Shown here one piece after another: positions 1-6,514 of a stretch of DNA of 13,762 bases. The notes beneath the pieces were generated by a model that was not told where the DNA came from, did no database searches, and saw only the letters and a list, made by a program, of their open reading frames with translations. The stretch covers positions 1 to 13,762 of the forward strand of contig CALBXV010000398.1 of assembly GCA_937890045.1 (NCBI GenBank), in the 5' to 3' direction. The stretch's first letter is position 1; every line of letters begins with the position of its first letter. The position numbers were made by a program, and so were the translations under genes. Source of the DNA: an uncultured archaeon (GTDB lineage Archaea; Thermoproteota; Nitrososphaeria; Nitrososphaerales; CALBXV01).

Positions 1-186
1 CAAAGTATCTCTTGGATCTCTTACGGTAGATACTACTTTAATATTTGAATCTTCATCTAATGATTTCCTAACATAATCATCTAATTGATTTGCCTTATAA
101 ACCTTAGTTTGTAAAAATATTTTTTGTAACATATTCCATATAAGAGTAGTACCAGTTCTTATTGGACTTATTTGAAAAATTGTCAT
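1..186 (-). CDS. Sulfotransferase-like protein, N-terminal 62 codons only (cut by window edge)
   Basis: Only the first 62 codons are present; the gene runs off the low-coordinate edge. The start ATG (186-184) shares one base with the TAA stop of the upstream radical SAM gene (a TAATG junction), which implies translational coupling. Two features suggest a PAPS-dependent sulfotransferase fold. The first is an N-terminal strand followed by the P-loop-like ISPIRTGTTLIW (residues 6-17), which matches the 5'-phosphosulfate-binding loop (usually PRSGTTWL). The second is VVSTVRDPRDTL near residues 51-62, which matches the 3'-phosphate-binding RxPxD region. The family moves sulfate from PAPS onto sugars, peptides or small molecules. 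The catalytic and acceptor regions lie outside the window, so the substrate and even activity are unknown. The neighbouring methyltransferase and radical SAM genes fit a tailoring role. Confidence 0.6.
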   Translation of the reverse strand, partial: MTIFQISPIRTGTTLIWNMLQKIFLQTKVYKANQLDDYVRKSLDEDSNIKVVSTVRDPRDTL

Positions 187-1580
187 TATCTATGTCGTGG
201 GCCCCTAAATCCTAATTCTGAATCATAATTAAAATACGCTTCTTTATATCCATCTGTAGTTACTTTTGCAACTCTACTATGCCAATCCTCTACAATTCTT
301 TTATTTGCACTATAAAGTGCTTTGTAAAATTCTTCATCTGATAACTCTGTAAAATTACAAGTCATTCTATCAGAATTTTGATATTTTTCATAAAAGTCTG
401 CTGGGCCTTTCAATAATCCCTTTTCAATTGCATGATGATATAATGGTGTTCCTGGATATGGTGTTACTGGTTTAATTGACCTTAAATGATGAGTACTATT
501 ATACTTAATAAGAAACTCTACACCCCTTTCAAGTGATTCTAATGTATCACCTATATTACCCCAAATAATATTTAAACCAGGAAATATACCAACTTCTTTA
601 CACGCATCAACTGCATCATATGCATCTTGTACCGTTTGTTGTTTTGTAATATTATCAATAACAGTTTGGTCTAAAGTTTCTATTCCAAGATTTATGGCTG
701 TCATTCCAGCTTCTACTGCTACAGTTAATGCCTCTACCGTACAGGCTGGTGTAGTACCATGACAATTCCAAGTTACTCCTAAATCTGCCTTTTTCATTGC
801 CTTAGAAAATCTAATTAATGCCTTTTCATTAATTCCAATGTTTTCATCAACAAAATCAATATGGTCTACTCTATACTTATCTCTCAATATCTTAATTTCT
901 TCAAAAACACTTTCAAAACTTCTTAACCTATAACTGTCATAAAGTCTAAAACAAAAATTACAATTTTGTGGACACCCTCTTGAATATAAAACTGGAAAAC
1001 ATCTTGCTGTGTGTTTTGCCGATTCGTGTTTTCTTAGTATATATGCATCCATAGGAAATAAATCCCAAGCAGGATATGGTAAATCATCTACGGGTCGAAC
1101 CAATGGTGAATCAGGATTTTTATGTAATGTTCCATCTGACTTTAAAAATGATACTCCAGGTGAATCTGTAGTATCTAAATTATTTTCTAATCTCTTTAAT
1201 AACTCTCTCCATGAAGTTTCTCCCTCTCCATGAACAATGTAATCCGCTTTAGTGTTTTCTAAAAAATATTCAGGACAAGCACTCGGGCCATTCGAACCTA
1301 AAACTACAATTGGTTTATTTTTAGATTTCTGTATATATTTACAAACTTGAATTGATTTTTTAAACATTTGATATCCATAAATACCCACACCTATTACATC
1401 ATATGGTTCATTTTCATCAAGATAAGTTTGAATTTCATGATCCTCAAAATGATAGAGCTCTTGATTCCAAATTTCCACTTCGTGTCCTTCTTGTCTTGCT
1501 ACGGCAGCTATATATGCAACTCCCATAGGAAAAATATTCAAGTGTGCCAAATGGTCTATTGTTACTAATAATATTCTCAT
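186..1580 (-). CDS. B12-binding-domain radical SAM protein
   Basis: A 464-aa protein with the two-domain layout of cobalamin-dependent radical SAM enzymes. Residues 1-140 form a Rossmann-like B12-binding domain: MRILLV strand, VIGVGIYGY near 62-70, VVLGSNGPS at 92-100 and VHGEGETSW at 126-134. The radical SAM core follows, with its [4Fe-4S] ligands in RGCPQNCNFC (Cys203, Cys207, Cys210), then the IDFVDENIG strand (241-249), INLGIETLD (about 276-284) and a PVTPYPGTPL motif (about 371-380). The classical DxHxxG cobalamin-ligating motif is absent, as in many members of this group, so B12 could bind without a protein histidine ligand. Such enzymes methylate unactivated carbon or phosphorus, or catalyse ring rearrangements; the substrate here is unknown. 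ATG follows directly on the methyltransferase TAG stop without a gap. Only a weak AGAAAG ribosome-binding site is visible. The family call is firm; the reaction is not. Confidence 0.88.
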   Translation of the reverse strand: MRILLVTIDHLAHLNIFPMGVAYIAAVARQEGHEVEIWNQELYHFEDHEIQTYLDENEPYDVIGVGIYGYQMFKKSIQVCKYIQKSKNKPIVVLGSNGPSACPEYFLENTKADYIVHGEGETSWRELLKRLENNLDTTDSPGVSFLKSDGTLHKNPDSPLVRPVDDLPYPAWDLFPMDAYILRKHESAKHTARCFPVLYSRGCPQNCNFCFRLYDSYRLRSFESVFEEIKILRDKYRVDHIDFVDENIGINEKALIRFSKAMKKADLGVTWNCHGTTPACTVEALTVAVEAGMTAINLGIETLDQTVIDNITKQQTVQDAYDAVDACKEVGIFPGLNIIWGNIGDTLESLERGVEFLIKYNSTHHLRSIKPVTPYPGTPLYHHAIEKGLLKGPADFYEKYQNSDRMTCNFTELSDEEFYKALYSANKRIVEDWHSRVAKVTTDGYKEAYFNYDSELGFRGPRHR

Positions 1581-2318
1581 CTATTTCTTTCTACAAAATA
1601 AATTAAATTTATAATCATCAGTTTCTTCACCTCGTCTGTGAGCATTTGTGATAAGTATATCATCAAAAGATTCTTTTAATAACTCATTCATATATTTTTT
1701 AGTAACATATAAATGTTTTAAATTTTTATTTTCCTCTCCACCATATAATCTATCATATTCCTTTTTACCAAGTTTAGCAATTCTGGTATTTTTAAATTCT
1801 TGTTCTTTACTCTTATCAAGTAAATCTGTCAAAATTAACTTACCATCTTTCTTCAATACTCGTATTATCTCTGTAATAACATCAGACATATATTTTTTAT
1901 CTGGAAAAAAATGAAAACAACTATGTGAAAGTATTACATCGAAATAAGAATCTTCAAATGGTATTGTAGTTGCCTCTGTAATATGAAATTCTCCATTTTT
2001 CATAACCTTTTTAGCAATGCCTAAAAGTTTTTCTGACCTATCTATACCATAAATATTAAATTCCTTTAAACACCATAATAATGCTCCAGATCCACACCCA
2101 ATTTCTAAAATCTTAGAAGTTTTATTCAACGAAGCATACTCTTTAATTTCGGATATCAAGTCGTTCCACATTTTAACAGTATATGCACCCGTATCACTAA
2201 TGTGTCCATTTAACTTTAAAAGATCATACAAATCAAAATTTTCTTTTTTGAAAAATTCTTTATCAACCCAAGGTACATTCTGAAATATTAATTTCCAGGT
2301 TTTTTTAACTTTTTTCAA
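1581..2318 (-). CDS. Class I SAM-dependent methyltransferase (TTG start)
   Basis: A 245-aa protein with the Rossmann-fold methyltransferase signature: motif I LEIGCGSGA (71-79), an acidic ribose contact in GIDRS (91-95), FDVILSHSCFHFF (126-138) as motif II/post-II, and VLKKDGKLILTDLL (about 154-167) as motif III. This is the Methyltransf_11/25 type that methylates small molecules or sugars; the N-terminal ~60 residues may shape the acceptor pocket. The start codon is TTG at 2318-2316. It is supported by an AGAGGA ribosome-binding site five bases upstream (2329-2324) and by the lack of any in-frame ATG before residue 50, which would cut into the fold. The start lies inside the end of the HAD gene (14-nt overlap). 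Next to the radical SAM, aminotransferase and nucleotidyltransferase genes it probably O-, N- or C-methylates an intermediate or a glycan. The acceptor is unknown. Confidence 0.85.
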   Translation of the reverse strand: MKKVKKTWKLIFQNVPWVDKEFFKKENFDLYDLLKLNGHISDTGAYTVKMWNDLISEIKEYASLNKTSKILEIGCGSGALLWCLKEFNIYGIDRSEKLLGIAKKVMKNGEFHITEATTIPFEDSYFDVILSHSCFHFFPDKKYMSDVITEIIRVLKKDGKLILTDLLDKSKEQEFKNTRIAKLGKKEYDRLYGGEENKNLKHLYVTKKYMNELLKESFDDILITNAHRRGEETDDYKFNLFCRKK

Positions 2319-2610
2319 AAAATTCCTCTATATTTACAGCCCTATCATCTATAAACACATCCGCATCATGAGATTTAAATGTTAATTCGTGATATTTACA
2401 ACCCCACTCTTTTAATTGTTGTTCTGTGATTGTGCGATAATGTTTTTCTCCTCTACCACTTTGTAATCCACGAGCAGTAATATAAATAATTGTATGACCG
2501 TCATCATATAACTTATTTATATATTCAATTCTATCCTTGTAAGGTGGTCTACCTATAACCTCACCAACCTCTTCACAGATTGTTCCATCTATATCTATAA
2601 CATATTTCAT
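2305..2610 (-). CDS. Small HAD-superfamily phosphatase (capsular-biosynthesis type)
   Basis: A compact 101-aa HAD hydrolase with all four motifs. Motif I is DIDGT at residues 6-10, with the nucleophile Asp6 and acid/base Asp8. Motif II is ITAR at 44-47. The motif III lysine is probably Lys79. Motif IV is the DD pair 88-89 in DVFIDDRAVN. The cap is minimal, as in the phosphatases found in LPS and capsule loci, and these usually remove phosphate from a sugar phosphate. A longer frame begins with TTG at 2622, but I chose the ATG at 2610. It forms the ATGA overlap with the aminotransferase stop (2609-2607), and MKYVIDIDGT puts the first strand at the terminus, as is usual for the family. Its tail overlaps the methyltransferase start by 14 nt. 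It probably dephosphorylates an intermediate of the adjacent aminotransferase/dehydrogenase pathway, which is inferred from context. Confidence 0.82.
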   Translation of the reverse strand: MKYVIDIDGTICEEVGEVIGRPPYKDRIEYINKLYDDGHTIIYITARGLQSGRGEKHYRTITEQQLKEWGCKYHELTFKSHDADVFIDDRAVNIEEFFEKS

Positions 2611-3578
2611 AACAATATCCAATTATAATCATTTATATCATCAGTAACTTGAAGTCTTAACCATTTTCCAGTTTTATTTGGAAACTCAAAATCTCGAAGT
2701 ACTATGTTATTTGGAATTTCATAATCCCCTTGAATATAAATCCAATTACTATCAGTTTTAATAATATCATAATTTTTTTGTTTTAATTTAGTAATTAAAA
2801 TATCTTTAACACGCTTCACTTTATAAATATATTCCTCAACACTCTTAATGTTATTTAATAAAGTATCTATCCATTTAATTGTTAATCCATTTAATTCATA
2901 AACATCCCTATATTGTAACATATTTTGTATATTTTTTTTACTACTAAAAATAATTCCAAATCTAGCACCTGCACTACCAAAAGATTTTGAAAAAGTTTTA
3001 CATACAAATAAATTTTCATAATCATCTATATATGGTACAAAACTCTCAAAATTTTCTGAAAAGTCACTATAACACTCATCAACTAATGTTGGAATATTAT
3101 AATCTAATATAGATTTTATTGATTTAGTACTTATTAAATCTGCAATTGGTGTGTTAGGATTTGAAAATACACAAACTGACTCTGGTGTGATTTTATTTAA
3201 ATATTTATCAATCGGAAACTCTAAATTTTCATACTCTATTTCCTGAATTTCCATACCAACCAACTCACCATAAACTTTATACATTGGATAGGTTGGCTTA
3301 CTAACAAGCAAACTATTATACTCATTGTTACTTTCAAAAAAATATTTTATTGCCCTTTCACTTCCATGACACAATATAATATTTTCGACTGAAACTTTAA
3401 AATATTGTGCTATTCTTTCGTATAAATTCTGATTATTTGGATAATATTTAATATCATCTTGTGTTATAGAATTCAAAAAACTTTTAAAGATTTTTTCATT
3501 CCAATCAGAATTTTTTTCTGCAGAATGTAATCTTAATTTATCAAATGTAATAAATTTATTTTTATTTCGTTTAATCAA
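2607..3578 (-). CDS. PLP-dependent aminotransferase, class I/II (HisC-like), TTG start
   Basis: A 323-aa fold-type I PLP enzyme close in pattern to histidinol-phosphate aminotransferase. Visible landmarks are YYPNNQNLYERIA (45-57), the cofactor-binding HGSERAI (71-77), NPNTP (140-144), LVDECYSDF (165-173) with the pyridine-nitrogen Asp167, and the Schiff-base lysine Lys198 in KTFSKSFG followed by Arg206, a phosphate contact. A C-terminal LRLQV segment (about 312-316) is the usual substrate-carboxylate arginine region. HisC relatives also act as sugar, serinol-phosphate or aminoalcohol-phosphate aminotransferases and as phospho-amino-acid decarboxylases. No other histidine genes are present, so a surface-sugar or aminoalcohol pathway is more likely than histidine synthesis. 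The start is TTG at 3578, eight nt inside the SDR gene, behind a G-rich GGGGGAG sequence. There is no nearby ATG alternative. The exact substrate is unknown. Confidence 0.82.
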   Translation of the reverse strand: MIKRNKNKFITFDKLRLHSAEKNSDWNEKIFKSFLNSITQDDIKYYPNNQNLYERIAQYFKVSVENIILCHGSERAIKYFFESNNEYNSLLVSKPTYPMYKVYGELVGMEIQEIEYENLEFPIDKYLNKITPESVCVFSNPNTPIADLISTKSIKSILDYNIPTLVDECYSDFSENFESFVPYIDDYENLFVCKTFSKSFGSAGARFGIIFSSKKNIQNMLQYRDVYELNGLTIKWIDTLLNNIKSVEEYIYKVKRVKDILITKLKQKNYDIIKTDSNWIYIQGDYEIPNNIVLRDFEFPNKTGKWLRLQVTDDINDYNWILL

Positions 3579-4275
3579 CCCACTCCCCCACTCTATTTAT
3601 TTTTATTTCATCAATTACCATATTATTATCATATTGAATAGTATGAATTATATACTGAACTAATTCTTTCGGTTCAATAAATAATGGATATTCCTCTGCA
3701 TTAATTTTTTTAGCCATTTTAGTTTTTAATCCACCTGGTGAAAAACAAAAAGTTTTAATATTATACTTTTTTAATTCTTGATGTACTGCCCTTGAAAGTC
3801 CAAGTACTGCATGTTTGGTAGAACAATATAAAGAATAATTTTCTGTTCCAACATATGATGAATTTGACCCTATATTTATTATTCTTCCCCAACCTTTTCT
3901 TTTCATTCGTTTCGAATATTCTTTAATCAAAATAAAAGGTACTTTAACATTAACATTAAAAGATTCATCATAATCATCAGTAGTTATATTTTCCAAATCA
4001 TCCTCAATATAAACTCCAGCAGTATTAACCAATATATCAATGTTATTAAATGACTCAATTAAATGTTCTACATTAGAATTAAAATCTGTAACTATTGATT
4101 TACAATTTATACCTTGTTCTAACAACTCTTCTTTTAATGAATTTAATTTACTTTCAGTTTTACTCGTTATAAATAAATTTGTTTTTTCTTTACCCAACTG
4201 ATAACAAAATTCACGACCTAATCCACCAGTAGCACCTGTTATTAGAACATTTTTATTTTCTAAAATATTTTTCAT
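3571..4275 (-). CDS. Short-chain dehydrogenase/reductase (SDR)
   Basis: A 234-aa classical SDR that oxidises or reduces an alcohol/carbonyl group with NAD(P)(H). The cofactor loop TGATGGLG is at 13-20, NTAG at 84-87, the structural/catalytic Asn in NVNV at 107-110, a catalytic serine in IGSNSS (135-140, probably Ser139), and the YCSTK catalytic tetrad pair Tyr150/Lys154. The PGG motif (about 180-182) after the last core strand is also present. The length is normal for a single-domain SDR. The start ATG overlaps the preceding SPASM radical SAM gene's TGA as ATGA (4275-4272). The C-terminal codons for GEW (GGG GAG TGG) double as a Shine-Dalgarno-like sequence for the aminotransferase. Oxidation followed by transamination is a common pair in amino-sugar and aminoalcohol synthesis, which fits its position. 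The substrate is not determined. Confidence 0.88.
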   Translation of the reverse strand: MKNILENKNVLITGATGGLGREFCYQLGKEKTNLFITSKTESKLNSLKEELLEQGINCKSIVTDFNSNVEHLIESFNNIDILVNTAGVYIEDDLENITTDDYDESFNVNVKVPFILIKEYSKRMKRKGWGRIINIGSNSSYVGTENYSLYCSTKHAVLGLSRAVHQELKKYNIKTFCFSPGGLKTKMAKKINAEEYPLFIEPKELVQYIIHTIQYDNNMVIDEIKINRVGEWVD

Positions 4276-5231
4276 GTTTTAACTCTGACTCCCTGTTTAA
4301 TATCTGAATCTGGATTAACATTTAAATAAGTTAACATTGGAGAAATTTCCTTATAAGAACAGTTTTTACAATGTGAAGTAGGATTATTTGTTTCACAACC
4401 TTTCTTTACACTTTGATAATATACATTTTCTCTAATTTCATCAATTGAATCTTCAAATAAATTACCAAATGGTTTTGCTCCTGTATTCAAAGCACACATT
4501 TTTACATTACCCTCTACTGTAGCATATAAACCACTATGTACCCAAAAACAATCTGAAAAATCCCAGTTAGATTTACCCATAATATTTTCATTCCAACTCT
4601 CTTTCAAATAATTTAAATCCTCTTCACTATAACCTGATGTTCTAATATCATCTGCCATTAATTCATCTTCACTCCAAATGGTGGCTATGTTCAATCTCAA
4701 CTCATCCAAATTGTTATCTTTTCTTAATTTGTCTATTTTAGATATGTCACGAACATTATAAGCATTAACTACATAATTAATAGGAAATTTACAATCATAA
4801 CGATTTATTGTTTTAAAATCCTCTAAAAACTTTATCAACTTACTCCATTTTGCTGATTCTCTATCTCGTTCATAATGTTCTTTGTACCCGTCAATTGACA
4901 AATATAACATATCAATATACTTTAAACTCTCTTGAAACTTTTCATTTATATTATATTGACAATTTGTTGATACGATTAAAAAACATTCAGGAAAAACTTC
5001 TTTAAACTTTTTTACCACTTCATCAAATTGTGGATGTAAAAATGGTTCTCCCATTCCCATAAGTTTTGCCTCTTCGATTGGATGATGTTTTATACCATCT
5101 AACAACTTACCCCAATTCTCTAAACTCATATGTTTTAGTGGGCCAATCACATCACTACGATTGCAAAAACTACAATCTAAATTACAATAGTTTGTGGTTT
5201 CTAAATATGCGTATGTTATTGGTCTAACCAT
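4272..5231 (-). CDS. SPASM-type radical SAM enzyme
   Basis: A 319-aa radical SAM protein. The core cluster motif is TTNYCNLDCSFCNR, with Cys16, Cys20 and Cys23 binding the SAM-ligating [4Fe-4S] cluster. GMGEPFLHP (59-67) is the GGEP-like SAM contact and LYLSIDG (119-125) is a later barrel strand. After residue 225 there is a cysteine-rich C-terminal extension with Cys228, Cys246, Cys279, Cys288 and Cys291 (CxxC at the end). This resembles a SPASM/twitch domain that carries auxiliary Fe-S clusters. Relatives include peptide-modifying sactionine/quinohemoprotein maturases and sugar- or alcohol-phosphate dehydrogenases, such as dehydratase-type and BtrN-like enzymes. With an SDR and an aminotransferase directly downstream, a non-redox-cofactor oxidation of a sugar or alcohol is at least as likely as peptide modification (inference). 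ATG 5231 lies inside a repeated junction sequence and overlaps the kinase stop by 8 nt. Confidence 0.87.
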   Translation of the reverse strand: MVRPITYAYLETTNYCNLDCSFCNRSDVIGPLKHMSLENWGKLLDGIKHHPIEEAKLMGMGEPFLHPQFDEVVKKFKEVFPECFLIVSTNCQYNINEKFQESLKYIDMLYLSIDGYKEHYERDRESAKWSKLIKFLEDFKTINRYDCKFPINYVVNAYNVRDISKIDKLRKDNNLDELRLNIATIWSEDELMADDIRTSGYSEEDLNYLKESWNENIMGKSNWDFSDCFWVHSGLYATVEGNVKMCALNTGAKPFGNLFEDSIDEIRENVYYQSVKKGCETNNPTSHCKNCSYKEISPMLTYLNVNPDSDIKQGVRVKT

Positions 5232-5243
5232 TTAAATATTCCT
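5224..5243 (-). repeat. 20-nt gene-junction repeat, copy 1
   Basis: On the minus strand this reads AGGAATATTTAAATGGTTAG. It is identical, base for base, to 5792-5811. It contains an AGGA ribosome-binding site, the final codons Glu-Tyr-Leu-Asn-Gly, the stop TAG of the P-loop gene, and the start ATG of the SPASM radical SAM gene in another frame. The flanking bases differ immediately on both sides. Confidence 0.85.
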
Positions 5244-5799
5244 TCTGATGGTAGCGAACCATATGAAAAAATTCTTTTTCTTCTAAAACTCTATAATCTC
5301 CGACCGCTTCTACAAACTTATATGGTATTTCGTTTTTATTCAATTCACTAACCCAATCTTTATATGCATTGGGCTGTAAGTGTAGGCCGGGGGGATAGTC
5401 CAATATTCCTACTGCCGCGCTGTGATCTTTAGTTCTGACTTTATATTCACCATATGGAACTCCAAGTATAATCACATTTACTGGTAAGTTAATTTTTTTA
5501 ATAAAAGATAATTTGAATTTAGACTGTGAGTTTAAAACCCTATCAATTCCAATGAAGTTCAAATGTATACAAATAATTTTACTACCATCATTTATTTTAA
5601 CAATATACTGCCACCAAGATTGTCGAATAAATTCATATGTTGGAGCTGCATCTAACCAATCTATATCTTGCCAATCTAATACTGTAGAACCCTTAAACTC
5701 TTTATAATCAAGTTGGGCAATTTCTAATAATCTATCTTTTTTATTCTCTATAAAGTAGGATTTTCCAACAGCACAGGGTCCCGAAATAATACTAACCAT
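5224..5799 (-). CDS. P-loop NTPase, kinase-like, family not recognised
   Basis: A 191-aa protein with a Walker A motif at the extreme N-terminus, GPCAVGKS (residues 7-14), preceded by the short strand MVSII. This arrangement is typical of small-molecule kinases of the adenylate/shikimate/chloramphenicol-kinase type. An acidic segment follows (LDWQDIDWLDAAP, about 41-53). VNVIILGVPYGEYKVRTKDH (about 107-126) may hold the Walker B-like strand and lid arginines. I cannot assign it to a named family, and the phosphoacceptor is unknown. It sits between a nucleotidyltransferase and a radical SAM enzyme, so phosphorylating an alcohol or sugar before activation is a reasonable inference. The start ATG overlaps the nucleotidyltransferase TAG by 8 nt inside a 20-nt repeat; its own end carries the second copy. 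A stretch around 5370-5430 is noticeably richer in G and C than the neighbouring genes. Confidence 0.6.
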   Translation of the reverse strand: MVSIISGPCAVGKSYFIENKKDRLLEIAQLDYKEFKGSTVLDWQDIDWLDAAPTYEFIRQSWWQYIVKINDGSKIICIHLNFIGIDRVLNSQSKFKLSFIKKINLPVNVIILGVPYGEYKVRTKDHSAAVGILDYPPGLHLQPNAYKDWVSELNKNEIPYKFVEAVGDYRVLEEKEFFHMVRYHQKEYLNG

Positions 5800-5811
5800 T
5801 TAAATATTCCT
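5792..5811 (-). repeat. 20-nt gene-junction repeat, copy 2
   Basis: Identical to 5224-5243. Here it encodes the Glu-Tyr-Leu-Asn-Gly-stop tail of the nucleotidyltransferase, the ribosome-binding site (GAGGA including one flanking base), and the ATG-GTT start of the P-loop gene. Two consecutive genes therefore share the same last five codons, and two consecutive genes share the same first two codons. Confidence 0.85.
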
Positions 5812-6514
5812 CTAAATATTTTGGTGTTCCTAATTGAGTAACTTTATCAACTATACTAATAACTATTTTCTTACCATCTTTAATTGCCCAATTATAAACT
5901 GGAGCAACATAAAATTCATTATTAACTCTTGAATTATCTTCAATCATTTGTTTTGCATATTTCACAAAATCACTTCCTTTTTTCCAGTAATAATATCCAG
6001 CTGTTGCATTATTAGAAATCTCTACTTTCTCAGCAACTTCCGTTACAAATCCATCCTCTGTTTTAGCATAACTCCATTGCGTTCCTTCACCAACAAAACA
6101 AGGAATTCCTCCATCAAAATCTTCCAAATATTTATATGTATCTGACGAATTATAATGTATTAATTGATCCGTATTAAAAATAAGTAAAGGTACATCATTA
6201 TTTATAAATTCCTCAGTCTTTAAAACAGTTTGTGCAGCACCTTCAGTCATTTCATCCAACACAACTACATCATATTTGTTATGTCCAATACAGTCTTGAA
6301 ACTTACTAAAATCATATTTTTCATAATCTTCTTTTAAACATATCAAAATAAATTTAAACTTTTCATCAAACACAACATTTAAATATTCTATAGCTCTATA
6401 TACCATTGGTTTCCCATTAACATCTATAAATGGTTTAGAATCTGTATATCCAGCTTTCTTAAATCTAGAACCTTCTCCTGCCATTGGTAAAACTATATTC
6501 ATATTTTGTTTCAT
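5792..6514 (-). CDS. Sugar-phosphate / phospho-alcohol nucleotidyltransferase (GT-A fold)
   Basis: A 240-aa NTP_transferase protein of the RmlA/GlmU-N/cytidylyltransferase type. It couples a phosphorylated sugar or alcohol to NTP with release of pyrophosphate. The signature loop is NIVLPMAGEGSRF (about 5-17), followed by SKPFIDVNGKPMVYRAIEYL with the conserved KP-lysine. LIFNTDQLI (about 111-119) holds the metal-binding Asp of the nucleotide-binding strand. ATAGYYYWKKG and NNEFYVAPVYN are typical later motifs of the sugar-activating branch. The longest frame begins with GTG at 6520. I placed the start at ATG 6514 because it forms an ATGA overlap with the preceding stop (6513-6511) and has GGGGAG (6525-6520) five bases upstream. 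No C-terminal left-handed helix acyltransferase domain is present. It is probably the committed activation step of this locus; whether it uses UTP, CTP or dTTP cannot be read from the sequence. Confidence 0.87.
   Translation of the reverse strand: MKQNMNIVLPMAGEGSRFKKAGYTDSKPFIDVNGKPMVYRAIEYLNVVFDEKFKFILICLKEDYEKYDFSKFQDCIGHNKYDVVVLDEMTEGAAQTVLKTEEFINNDVPLLIFNTDQLIHYNSSDTYKYLEDFDGGIPCFVGEGTQWSYAKTEDGFVTEVAEKVEISNNATAGYYYWKKGSDFVKYAKQMIEDNSRVNNEFYVAPVYNWAIKDGKKIVISIVDKVTQLGTPKYLEEYLNG

Noticed and set aside
1009..1233. Plus-strand open frames (also 1368-1568, 1648-1914, 5513-5707, 5948-6145, 8743-8937, 10082-10453, 10879-11106)
   Set aside because: All are antisense shadows of well-supported minus-strand genes, with low-complexity translations rich in Ile, Phe and Ser and no recognisable domain.
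2514..2521. TATAAATA on the minus strand, resembling a T4-type late promoter
   Set aside because: It lies inside the HAD gene, and copies of this octamer on either strand (for example 2481-2488, 2822-2829) are expected by chance at this AT content. No spacing to a start supports a promoter.
2607..3578. Histidine biosynthesis gene hisC
   Set aside because: No other histidine genes are nearby and the context is glycan or nucleotide-sugar-like. HisC-type motifs are shared by many sugar and aminoalcohol aminotransferases.
3579..3593. G-rich run as a structural element or terminator part
   Set aside because: It encodes the SDR tail RVGEW and serves as the ribosome-binding region of the aminotransferase. 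No hairpin with a following T-run is visible.
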